Shown here: positions 24,601 to 35,795 of the stretch, in pieces
How positions within the stretch are numbered: position 1 is the first letter of the stretch
Layout: each line of letters begins with the position of its first letter
Assembly: GCF_011077185.1 (NCBI RefSeq)
Contig: NC_048895.1
Coordinates: 88,319,086-88,383,085, forward strand
Length of the DNA: 64,000 bases
From: Oxyura jamaicensis
Taxonomy: Eukaryota > Chordata > Aves > Anseriformes > Anatidae
Reading direction: 5' to 3'
Program-made: the position numbers and the translations under genes
The notes under the pieces: generated by a model
The model's database searches: none
What the model was told of the DNA's origin: nothing
The model's input: the letters and a program-made list of their open reading frames with translations, nothing else

Positions 24601-27167
24601 AGGTACATATTTTCAACTCTTCTTTATGTCAAGATTCCCACCAGAGCATGCTTTGTGAAATGCCTTGATGTCATTGGCCTTTGCAAACAGGTATGACCTG
24701 TGCAACAGATTCTTTTGTGCACAGCCTGTTCAGCAACAGTGAGTGCTTTATAACAGTTACCTTAGGACAAAATTTCTCATGATTCCCCCCCCCCCCTTTT
24801 CTTTTTACTGACTATAACAATGTAAATTATAATACAGTGAAGAAACTGGATTGGAAAGCTTATTTGCAGTTGTGTTTTTTTAACAAAAAAGCAAATGTAC
24901 ACACAAAATAAATACACATATAATAAGTAAATACCTGTCCTGCGTCATAATACTGTTTTATAGATCTGCACATTTCCAGTGTTTCACGTCAGTAAATGCT
25001 ATCTCTATCACCTTTTATTAAATGATAGAAAAGATCTCAAGATCTAATCAGCCATATCAGTAGGATTTATTTTACATTTGCTTATTCGACAAAACATTAA
25101 ATTATTAGCAGGCCCTGTATTACTATGTTGAAAGCCTTGTGTGGTGAGAAGCAAAACAAGTTTTCTGTTAGCAAAACTTTATGTAATTAAAACACAATGA
25201 AAAACACATGAAATAATGAAAGAAGATCAGTGAGAATTATGTTAATACAAATATGCATTAACTGTTTCTATAAAAGGGAAATATAAATAAGATGTGGAAC
25301 AACTTTCAGCAATCACCACTTTCATGGCCATCATCTGGACTCACAGCACTTTAAGTACTGAAAACAAATTTGTACCAAGGGGTACTTTAAGACAGTAATG
25401 TAAGCTCTGTGGACTGACTTATGAAGGTTATCCTATAGTTTAATAGACTGTGCCAGAAAAGAGGGAAGATTTTGGTGAATGAACTGAGCATTCAATGACA
25501 AAATAATGTGGTTGCTGGTTTGAAGGAATGAGAACAGACACTGAGGTGTGTCAGTGCTTAAAAGAAAGGGACGGGATTGTACTAATCCTTACTAGCTTGT
25601 CTGCCTTGCAACAAATAGAGACCAAAAGAGACAAAGATGAAAATGAAGAGATCAACATGACCAGGTTTTCTACCTCTTTTTAGAATGAAAAAGTTCAGAG
25701 TTAAGAATGGAAATGCTATGTTTGCAAACATGGGAAGGAATAATGTTTTAGATAAAAATTAGTCACAACAGAGGAGGATTCATTCTTGAATACATAACAG
25801 TGAAGAAAGAGCAAAATTTAGGTATGCTCTAGTTGTACATATCTGCATAAATGGAGGCTTTGATGATGGCACTAAATTACAGGCTTGAATGCTTTGGAAA
25901 GCAATGGAGCCAACAATAACAACAGAGATTGACAGACAGAGATTAAAATTTGGATCAACCCATTTCACTTTTTTTATAAAAAGGAAACACATCCAGATTT
26001 CCTTTAATGCCTCTATATAGTAAACTACAAAATCACTCATATATTACAAGCCTACTCCTGAAGTTCTTGCTATTCTAAAACTTCTGTGGATGTGAAAAAA
26101 TTGTCAAAGTAAGGACCTGAAGATTTGGCTTCCATTGAAATCTCTGGCAAACATACTGCATAAAGCATGGGAACAATTTTGGAGAACTACAATATGGGAG
26201 CCCTCTGGTGGGTGAAACACTAAAATGCCCCTAAAATTACAATCACTAAGTAAAAAGTCTCCTGCCACTTAAAGTGTATGTTTACATCTAAGATTGCAGC
26301 AACTTGTAATTATTAATTTATTTAATTGTCTCACCTATAATGAAATGTTGAGTTTATATATCACTCCTTCTCTATACTTGCCTTCTATTCTCCTCCCTCT
26401 CACTACTCTAACATTGAGCTGCAACCTGAAGAGAAAAACAGTTTTCTCTCAGGAAATAAATGAAACGGGAAGAACATGTGAAATAAATTCTTGTCAGCAA
26501 CAATAAAGAAAAAGCACATTAGTACCTCATATCCATAACTCCTGTTTCTGTCGTCAGTGACAGGGAACATTAACTCTTAGTAGTAGCTTGTAGCCGTAGC
26601 ATTCCTTTGGGTCTTGTAAAATTAAGGTTAAACACACCAATATTTTCAGAGCAAAGACTCTGAGATTGTTGCTCACCATTTACATAGACAGACCTGGCTC
26701 TGCACAATTTGCACATACACACAGTCATTTCAGTCCTTTGACTCCATATGCTCCTCTCCTCCCCTAGGACACAGTCTATCTCACCTCCTAGTAAAAAGAC
26801 CAGTAGTTGGTTGTATCCATATTTATTCATAACCAAGTGATACATGATCCGCATAATTCAAAATCATATTTTTAAGAAAGGAAAGAAATGGCAGAAAGCA
26901 AAATAATTTGCTTTTCTGTGAAATCAAAACTAAAGATGGAACTGCTGCTATGCTGATGATGATCAAAAAGGCCTAAATGATAAAACTTAGAAATCAGCAG
27001 CCATTACCTCAGTCAATTCCTATTCTTTGTGACATTGCTTTGTGTTGCTGCCCTATTACTCAAATCTTGGTGCAATTTCTAAGAATAACAACTTCCACTG
27101 CATTCTCCAAACAGTTATGTTCTATCTAAATATAGTTGCTCCGAGTGGCGTTAATCACTGACAGGTT
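18660..27167. other. Intergenic sequence, part 2
   Basis: No gene recognised. It contains T21 (18932-18952), A25 (21985-22009), a short TA tract (22370-22393), a T-rich run near 20605, C12 (24785-24796) and two perfect hairpins (24410-24468, separate entry). The phrase gggcatggtaa is repeated at about 22892 and 22913. Open frames of up to 129 codons have no recognisable domain. Confidence 0.6.
24410..24468. repeat. Two adjacent perfect inverted repeats with 4-nt loops
   Basis: Hairpin 1 has a 12-bp perfect stem (ATGTAAATGCTT, 24410-24421, with 24426-24437) around loop ACAC. Hairpin 2, nine bases on, has a 9-bp perfect stem (AAGTTGCTT, 24447-24455, with 24460-24468) around loop AAAA. Neither belongs to a repeat family I recognise. 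Perfect stems with tiny loops suggest recent template switching. Confidence 0.85.
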
Positions 27168-27600
27168 CAGGTAGGAAGGAGCTCCTGGGACCCTTCTCAT
27201 GCAGTCTCCTGCTCAAAGCAAGGTCACACTGAATTCAGAGCCAGAATGCTCAATGTCTTATCCAGTCAAGTTTTGTACATCTCCAAGAACATAGGCTGCA
27301 AAGCTCCACTGCTTAATTCTTAGACTTTTTTTCCTTGCATGTACCCAGTCAGATCATCCTATTTCAATCTATGTCTGTGTTTTCTCCTCATCCCACCATG
27401 CACCAGTGACTCCATCTTGTAGACAACCTCCCTGTAGGCACCAGCAGCCAGCATTTAGGTGTCCCTCAAAGCCACCTCTTCCCAGGCTGAGCAAGCCCAG
27501 GTCCTGCAGCCTCTCCTCAGTGCCATCCTGGTGACAAAAGTTTATTGATGCCTTTCCTGTGCTGGGAAAATTGGAATCAGACTCTTTCTTTCCACATGCA
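27168..27600 (-). mobile_element. Old CR1 LINE fragment
   Basis: Reading the minus strand as sense, this matches diverged CR1 3' sequence. On the plus strand the diagnostic phrases are 'acctccctgtaggcacc', 'cttcccaggctgagcaagcc' and 'cagcctctcctcag'. Substitutions and indels are many, so this is an old copy. It is truncated and lacks an intact tail. Confidence 0.75.
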
Positions 27601-29254
27601 AGCATTAAGCCTATCCCTTTTATCATTTTGAAACAAAAAAGGAACTTTCATGCTCCTGGAAATGGGTTTAAGGCTGATTTTGTTGGTTAGAGACGAGGCT
27701 CAATCCTTCACTGTAATATAAAATCACCTCTCCCGTGCAGCTAGACAGCTCTTATTTTTCAGGATTCTTTATGCAATCTATATGCTAGTCTTAAGTAATG
27801 TAAATGGCTTTGAATCAGCCTTCTCAGCCAGGGGAAATTCACCTTTATCATGAAGATTACCTTCTAACTGTAGCAAATGATCAAAATCCTAGCTGTTGAT
27901 GAATTCCTAAGGACAGCCATACTGTGCTGGAATAACTGAAAGATAATAACTGGAGTGGCTGAAAGCTTACTGCATTGACCTTTCAGTGCCAACACCAAAC
28001 CCTCTGGAAAACAGGGAAGGCTGAAGAAGTTTCCATTGCATATCGTGTCGGCTTCTGGCACTCCCCTGTCTATGAACTTTCTGATGTGCATAGCTAGTTT
28101 TTAAATTGTATCAAACTGCAGTTCTTTTTTGTTGTTACTCTTGTTTTTAAAATTTCTATCATTTGTCCCTGAGTAGCATCTTCTCCAAAACAGAGATTCC
28201 AAATTATTCACTTTTTCTCTGTGCAGAACCTACTCCTTATTAGTTCATGCTCACCCTCCCCTAAACTATCCCAAATTCTGTTTTTATGAGATCGGCAACA
28301 AAACATCCTGAAATGTTCATGAAGTCTAAGGGCAGTTCTATATATCTAAGGTCATCTATTGGCAGCTTTGCCATTAAATTCATAGGTCAGAATTTAACTT
28401 ACTCTGTTTCTTAATCTCCATCTAGTTTTCTTAGTCCATTCTGGAAAAATCTGCACATGTCCCTTCTCAGTCAATGCCTTGGTTGCAGTTTTTCCATGTA
28501 CATAAGACTAGAAGTATCCCTAATGATTTAGTACAAATATGCACAAAACAGTACTTTGGATGTTCTAGTATGATCAGACATCTATCTCAGTTCATTATTT
28601 GACTAGTACCATGTGAAAAATACTTGGTAAAATCTTTTATTCTGACTAAAAACAACAAGGAGAAAGTTTAAGTGGAATACTTTAGTTCAGCCATTTTTGT
28701 CTATAACCTCTTCCCACTGTAAAAGTTCACATTGTTTTCATTCTTATCAGCTCCTACAGAGCTGTCATTTGCATACAGAAAAGGCAATAAAAGCTTCTAC
28801 TTTAAAAAATATAAAATAGAAAAACATTGACTTGAAGGCTCCTGTTAATCTTTACAGCCCTCATTAAAAAAAAAAAAAAAAAAAAAAAGTTTCCAATCTA
28901 CACTCTACCTCCTGGAGAAGTCAATCACCTCTGCCTTCAACTCTTTTTTACCATTCTGCCTTTGTGAAAGTAAACAATGTGAGGAACAGAGCAGAATAAA
29001 ACCCTTCATAAACATTATTGAACAGTTCTTGGTAAATATTAAAAGAACAACTACTCCACATTGTTCCATATGTTAATTTTAAATTTATAACTCAAATATG
29101 TATGTATGTTCACTTAGCATTTCCCAGCCTTTTAAAAATGATCCCTACTCCGATTAGAAAATACTTTAAAAACAAACAAACAACAACAAAAAAAAAAAAC
29201 ATAACTTTTCCCCTACTTCAGTACTATCATAGCAATAAAAAACACACATAGCTT
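27601..29254. other. Intergenic sequence, part 3
   Basis: No gene recognised. It contains A23 (28866-28888) and a CAA/A-rich stretch near 29172-29200 just before a CR1 copy. Confidence 0.6.
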
Positions 29255-29457
29255 ATCACAGAATCATAGAATCACAGAATGGTTTGGGTTGGAAGGGACC
29301 TTAAAGATCATTCAGTTCCAACCCCCCTGCCATGGGCAGGGACACCTCCCACCAGACCAGGTTACCCAGAGCTCCATCCAGCCTGGCCTTGAACACTTCC
29401 AGGTATGGGGCATCCACAGCTTTTCTGGGCAACCTGTGCCACTGCCTCATAGTAAAA

Positions 29458-29500
<43 letters not shown>

Positions 29501-29602
29501 ATCTTCCTAGTGTCTAATCTAAATCTCCCGTCTTTTACTTTTAAAATTGTTCCCCCTTGTCCTATCACTACCTGCCCATGTAAAAAGTTGCTCTCCAATG
29601 TG
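29255..29602 (-). mobile_element. CR1 LINE 3' fragment interrupted by a tetranucleotide microsatellite
   Basis: The plus strand starts with the inverted CR1 tail (atcacagaatcatagaatca), then 'ggaagggaccttaaagatca', 'ccatgggcagggacacctcc' and 'tccagcctggccttgaacac'. After 'ctgcctcatagtaaa' an (AAAT)n tract intervenes, and CR1 then resumes at 'cttcctagtgtctaatct'. This is one 5'-truncated insertion split by repeat expansion. Confidence 0.92.
29454..29502. repeat. (AAAT)n microsatellite, about 12 units, inside CR1
   Basis: A nearly pure AAAT/AATA tract replaces the short A/T-rich phrase (agtaaagaatttcttcc type) that normally sits at this place in CR1, so it appears to have grown from the element itself. 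Confidence 0.95.
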
Positions 29603-31758
29603 ACGCCATGACTTGTTGCACAGGTTTGCTGTTCCTCTCTACCTTGTGACAGTTCTGTGCTTTGATAAAGAGTTTACTAATCCCAAACTACACCAGATTT
29701 TTTTTGCATGTTAGGAACTTCCATATTCCGAGGACTTGGCCTCACCTAGGATGATGATCCATTTTGTGTGTATCAACCATTATGCATATCAACTATACGA
29801 TTTCACATATATAAATTATTTTATGGACTTCATTATCAAGAGACATTAAGAATGATATGCTAAATGGACAAAAGATGTTATTTTATCAATTAATAGCATA
29901 GAAAGTCTCTTTAGCTTCCAAAAGCTCTGATGCAACCTTTGGCTTGGATTTCCTGAATCATACCCTACCAGTGTCAATAGGTATGCTGGGAGGATCACCA
30001 CGGTATGCTTACCGCTTTCATATGTGTTTTTGCTAAATTCCACCAAATATTGAGAAAACCTTTTCCCCATTCCAATGTGACCATTTAATTTTCCACAAAG
30101 TGATAGTTATTTGCTTTGAAAACTGTTCCCTTCTCCACACTTTGCCAAAATAAGAACTGAGTTTACATAAATGTAGTTAAGGTCAAACAAGAATTTTCAC
30201 GAAATTCATGAAACTACACATTGTCCCTGTTTTTCATCTAAATGTTCAGCCATTGACAAAACAGAAAGGAAGTACTGATATTGAATAAAGCTTAGAGGGA
30301 AATGAGATTTTTCTTGGTGAAAATGAGTGATAGGCTAGGGTAAAGCCAAACAGTCTGGAGACATTAGCATGATTGAGGAGCTTGAAGCAAGGTAACGTTT
30401 TAGCATAAGGCAACTATGAGGAGCAAAGACATGAAGAACACATCATGATGTTCTCTATTAATGTATCAATAAATAATACCCAAGTTAATTTTGTGAATGT
30501 CTTCTAAAATGTTTGTTAACAGGCATGCAGACTGACAGATTCCAATTTTCTCCAAAGGAAGTTGCTTGTTATTTTTTTCCTGCAAAAGTGGAAAATCTTA
30601 TTCATGGAATGAAAATTACCTCTTAATAGTGTTTAGGAAGAAAAACAAATCTGTGTGACTGATTAAATAAGGCTAAGTAAGCATCAAAGTGCACTGATGG
30701 AAGGAAAGTGTACTTTGCCTGTGTTCACCTAATAGCATGACAAACCAAACTCAAAATCTAGTTTGGTCTGCAGTAATGGTAAGTGAGCTACAGCATTAAG
30801 TCAAATATAAGAAAGTTCGAGAAGTTATAGTCAATTTTCTTCACACAAGTTTAAGGACTTTTAAGAAAAATCTTACTAGTTATTATTGCCAATGGTTAAT
30901 TGCACTTACTTGCACAGTTCCAGGTCTAGCGCATTCTGTTCCATAGGGTTTATAGGCATTACAGGATTCTAAGCTGTGCAACACAAACAGTAATTATACC
31001 TTTAAGCATAAGGTTGTGATACATTTTGGCAAATACTGCTAACTCCAGTTTCACTACTTTCTTTAACAACACTGGAAGAAAATACACAGAAAAAGTAGAG
31101 TTACTCATTCAGAGAATTTTAAAATATGGGATTGCCATTAGCCCACACACTTTCACAGCCCTCCCGAAACTTGTGGGATTATCAAGTGGTGAGGAGAGCA
31201 ACTTAGTCAAGTGAGATGATGCACCTGCTCTCTGTTGGTATGTACACTATCTAGTTCAAGTATGATACTAATCCCTCATCCTGGTCAAAATGAACACTAG
31301 ATCATGTTTCATATACTTTAATTTCTACAATATCACTCCTCTCCTTTCTGAGTCTTTTTATCACATGAATATTAATCAGCAAACTTGGTACTCAAAAGTA
31401 AATTTGACTTGTAAAATATTTTGCATGGTTTGTACTTATTTCTGGCTACACATTTTTTAATATAATGCTTCTTTTTAGATAAATTTAGAAAGAAATGTAA
31501 AGTTTATATTCTTTATAAAATGAAATCTTTACAAAATGCATTTTTTGCAGTCTTTGTTTTTAAATTGTGCAACTGTCTTGATGAGGAAAATAAAGATAGT
31601 GTTTAGGGAATGCCAAATATAATTCTTTGTTTTTCCATACTATGTCTGCTACCACCAAAAATATACATCATTTTTTTGAGGAATATGGTAACAGCATTCC
31701 TGTCAGACTCATTAATTCTATTTTAATTCACACATTCTTTCACTGATCTGTAAAAATG

Positions 31759-31795
<37 letters not shown>

Positions 31796-33295
31796 GATAT
31801 GCAGTGAGATTGTTTAAAGAGTCAGATAATTGTTAATCCTTGCCGATAGGATGAGAAGCCCATGCATATTTATCAACCCTAGTTATTAACAAGCCCAACA
31901 AAACCTCTTCAGAAAATCATCCAAGCCCACTTCTTGTATTGTTCTCACCCTGTGACCCCATACACTATGCCCTACCCAAGTTCAGTTTACTGGAGCTCTT
32001 CAGCACATTTGCAGACCAGGCTGCACATTGTGGTACCTTGATGATAAGCTTTTACTTGCAAGGGCAAGGAAATGTAGGAGAAGAGACATATCTCTGAGTC
32101 TTGGCAGAAGAGGCACATCCACTACTGGAGTGCAGGGGAAAACAGCACCACAACAACCACGATTATTTTGTAAAGCTGTCTGGAAAAACAGCACTAATGT
32201 CTACCACTGCAGCTGAGACCAAGCACTCACTTGCGCTTTTGTAGTACCACACAGTCTTTCAGCTGTGAGATGATCAGCAATTTGGGAATCAATGAAGCCA
32301 CTTCATAGGCTGTCCCATACCACAATACTTTATCTTCTCTTGAGTAGTAAAACTACAAAAATATACACCATGTCTCTTCTTCTATTCGTGTGCAGTGATG
32401 TTTCCTCTGCAGCAGTGACCAACTGCCTCCTTTCACACTCCTTGAGTCATGAGAATGAATGTCTTCTTAATTAGTCTCTTGTTAATTAGTCTTAACGACC
32501 AATGTACCTCATGGAGCTTTATTCTGTAGTGCTTGTTTTCACACCATGACATACCATTATGATTATATTTTTGAGTCTTTGCCACCCTGAGCACAGCCCC
32601 AGGAATAGCTTTGTCTGCACCACTGAACGAGCAATCTATGGACAGAAATCAGTAAAGGAGGAAGCTAGTATTCTTTCCTGGGTTGATCTAATCTTTCTTC
32701 GTCAGACTTCAGTGAGAACAAATGAAGGTGTGTCCTCTCCTATCTGAGATCTTCAAACTTACATTCAGCATTTTTGTACATTTAATGTTGAACAAAAAAA
32801 ATACAGGCCATATTCTATTTTTGTCTCCCTAATTATCCAAGAAACAGGTATGTGCTTGAAGCACAACAAACAATAACTTCAGTCACCTGTTCTCCATGCT
32901 TTCATTTGGGTTTTGAATCCTGTGGGTGGCCTGACAGATTGTTACTCAAGTTACAGTCGGTGAAACAAAACCCTACAAATGAAGGTGAGATATATATGTA
33001 TACATAAGCACACTACCAGTACTGCAGTTCAGCAGAGAGGCATAGTGCTAAAGAGAGACGCATAGCCTTCTGGAGTAAAATGCAGGTAGACCTGGGGCAC
33101 TACAAATAGCATATATCCTGGAGGTAGTCTGCAATTGTGTGAAAGACAAACACAACTGTGGTATGCCAAGAAATGTCTAACCAGCATATCCTCAGAGGTC
33201 GTCCTGTCTATGGACATTGTGAATATTCCAGAATTTGACCTCAGATTTATCCATGAACACCCCCTTGCAGAGCTGTGAGGATAGAAACATGAAGG
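29603..33295. other. Intergenic sequence, part 4
   Basis: No gene recognised. It holds a T34 homopolymer (31760-31793). Short open frames on both strands at 32000-32216 have no recognisable domain. The stretch 32980-33290 just before the LTR fragment is not a repeat I can name. Confidence 0.55.
31760..31793. repeat. Poly-T tract, 34 nt
   Basis: Longest homopolymer in the window. No LINE or SINE body that I recognise is attached to it, so it is not clearly a retroposon tail. Its exact length is likely unreliable. Confidence 0.9.
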
Positions 33296-33570
33296 TTTCC
33301 CTGGTACTGTTTTCGGCTGAGATAGAGTCGCTTTCTTTGTAGCAGATGATATGGTGTTTCAAATTTATGACCAAAACAGCACTGATAACACACCGTGTTT
33401 TCAGCTAATGCTGAACAGATTGGACAGAATCAAGGTCTTTGTCTCTCTCACTACCCTGCCAGTGAGTAAGCTGTAGAAGGGCAAGAAGTTGAAAGGGTAC
33501 GATTGCAGGACCCTGATCCAAACCAATCAAAGGAATATTCCATACAATATTACATCATGCTCAAATGATT
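33296..33570 (+). mobile_element. Diverged ERVL-like LTR fragment
   Basis: Resembles the 5' half of the LTR family seen intact at 37728-38260: 'ctgagatagagt', 'gataacacacc', 'accctgccagtgag', then 'gaatattccatacaatatta'. It is more diverged and its 3' half is missing or unrecognisable. An old endogenous retroviral relic with no coding sequence. Confidence 0.72.
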
Positions 33571-34644
33571 AATTTAATCATTTTAAATGTAGGTACATGA
33601 AATAAGTCTCACTGAAACCTTGACAGGCTTGTCTGTTACCTAATTATGAGCAGGTTAGTGAAGAGAAATTTATTTTTCTACTAGTGGGAAATGTCTTTTG
33701 TTCTTGTTGTTGTTGTTTTTTACTGTCTGTTAAGAAACTATATAAACACTTAACTGTTAAAATTAGCCATATTAGAAAGGAAAAGATTTTTTTTTTTTTT
33801 TTATTATGTTGAAGTTACTCTCGTGGTTTATTTACTAAAGCAAGTTAAATATTTATGTAACCCCTTTGGTCAAAATAAAAAGATTTGTGGTAGGATAAAC
33901 CTATAGCATTTCCTCTTTTTTACAGCAGCCTTAATTCTTAACTTGTTATGGGTCTGTGATATTCACCATTTTAATATTTTATTGATAAAGGTATGCAGCA
34001 CTGTACAAATCATAAAATCTTCATATACTCCAAAGGCAAATTTCTTCCCTTCCCATTTGGGAATAATTGATTTTTAATGCTGTTCTTTAAGTTGTTAATT
34101 CTTCATGGGGTCTAGGGTAATTTTGAATTATAATATACATATTTAATAGTAATGACATCCAGGGAAATATTTTCTGTGGTGGACATAATATACACACATA
34201 AGTAGAAATATATATTAAAGAAATCTAAGAGGGTGTATGCTATATATTTTTAATTTAATCCTAAATAGACAGTAGGACATTATTCAGTGTGATGACTTCC
34301 TTCTATGTGCTTTCATAGTTGAAAATGAAAGAGGATTGATTTGCCGCTTTCTGTGAACTCCAATTTCTTTAAATTATAAATATTTAAATTATTCACAGAC
34401 CAAGTATTTCAGTGTTATTTGCTAAAAAATGGAAGGCTATTTGGTATTAACTAGGTATTTTTTGAGAAGAACTGTCTATGAGCACATCATACAGCACTCA
34501 TAAAAGTAAAGGCTCAGGAGATATTTAGCCTGTTAGTACCTGTAGGACTGTTCCATGTTCTGCTTCTGCCACATTCAGACCATATGCATAAAGAGAAAGG
34601 AAATGCCTTTCTGCCTTTAATTCCCTTCATCCAAGAATCTCCAT

Positions 34645-34675
<31 letters not shown>

Positions 34676-34804
34676 AACATACCACCTGTGATTTGTGTAT
34701 TTACTCCATAAAACTCTTTCTGAAGTCTTTCAATATTAACTACAGAGAACTCTTGAGTTCTAAAATTATTTTTCAGAGAACATTATCACTGGATCATAAA
34801 ATAA
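33571..34804. other. Intergenic sequence, part 5
   Basis: AT-rich, with a T-rich run near 33788 and an (AAAT)n microsatellite at 34645-34677. No gene or named repeat recognised otherwise. Confidence 0.6.
34645..34677. repeat. (AAAT)n microsatellite, about 8 units
   Basis: A pure tetranucleotide tract about 130 bp before the older CR1 element. It uses the same unit as the microsatellite inside the CR1 at 29 kb, but here it is not inside a recognisable CR1. Confidence 0.9.
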
Positions 34805-34831
34805 ATCCAGCTGGAAGGGACTCCAGGAAAC

Positions 34832-34990
34832 CACAGAATTATAGAATCACAGAATGGTTTGTGTTGGAAGGGACCTTAAAGACCACCCAATTCCAACCCC
34901 CCTGCCATGGGCAGGGACACCTCCCACCAGACCAGGTTGCTCAAAGCCCCATCCAGCCTGGCCTTGAACACTTCCAGGGATGGGGCATGC
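34832..34990 (-). mobile_element. Younger CR1 3' fragment nested in older CR1
   Basis: Inverted CR1 tail (cacagaattatagaatcaca), then 'ggaagggaccttaaagacc', 'tgccatgggcagggacacct', 'ccagcctggccttgaacac' and 'tccagggatggggca'. It closely resembles the copy at 29255 and is much less diverged than the CR1 sequence on its right. Confidence 0.88.
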
Positions 34991-35418
34991 ACAAAATACC
35001 AGGTCATTTCTGATCCTTCAATATTTGCCTCAATCATCTACTTCAAAGCATGGACAAGCACCAGTTGAAACCAGATTGCTCAGGGCATTATCCCACTGTG
35101 TTTGAGAACACCCAAAACCACACATCTCAAGGCAACCTGTTCCACTTCTGAACTGTTTGCACAGCGAAAATGTTCTTACCCCAAAAGCCTGAAGCGCTCA
35201 TGTTTCATTGAATGTCTGCTGTCTCTCCTTGACCCACCACACAGCATGGCGAAGTGCCTGGCTCCATCTTTTCAGTGACCTCCCTGCAGGCACTGGCAGG
35301 CTGATGTCCAGTCACCTCAAAACCATCTCATCCCCAGGCTGAACAAGGCCAGCTCCGTTGGCCTTTCCTCACAAGTCAAGTACGCCAGACCACAGCCACC
35401 TTGGAGGCCTTCCCCTGA

Positions 35419-35476
35419 ACTCACTTGTTTATCAATGTCTTTCCTGTACTCACTCGTTTATCAATGTATTTCCTGT
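35419..35476. repeat. 29-bp tandem duplication (two copies)
   Basis: Two back-to-back 29-bp units starting actcact and ending tttcctgt (35419-35447 and 35448-35476) differ at two positions. The duplication is inside the old CR1 copy. Confidence 0.9.
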
Positions 35477-35795
35477 ACTAGAGGCCTAAAATTGGACACA
35501 GCACTCTAGATGGGGTCTAACAAGTGCCAAGCAGAAGAGGATAACCCTTTCCTTCAGTCTACTGACTGTGCTCCTCTTGGTGCAGACCAGGATGCTGCTG
35601 GCCTTCAGTGCAGCCAAGGCACCCTGCTGGCTCCTGGTCATCTCAGCAGAGCTGCTCCCCTGCTAGTCAGTCTGCTGCTGACCTGGCTTATTGCAAAGGG
35701 GGTTTTCTTTCCATATGCAGGACTTGGCATTTGCCCTTGCTGACTTTTATAAGATTCCTGTTGGCCCGTCCCTCTGTCCAGGTAGCCCTGGATCA

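Larger units (their letters stand above)
34805..35795 (-). mobile_element. Old CR1 LINE, longer copy, with a younger CR1 nested in it
   Basis: In minus orientation, plus-strand phrases occur in the order expected for an inverted CR1: 'agctggaagggactcc', 'gattgctcagggcatta', 'caacctgttccacttc', 'gacctccctgcaggcac', 'atccccaggctgaacaagg', 'ttggacacagcactctagat', 'gatgctgctggccttcag', and 'gacttggcatttgccc' near the end. This covers the 3' UTR and the C-terminal part of the CR1 reverse-transcriptase ORF, with many stops and shifts. A younger CR1 tail interrupts it at its start. Confidence 0.8.
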
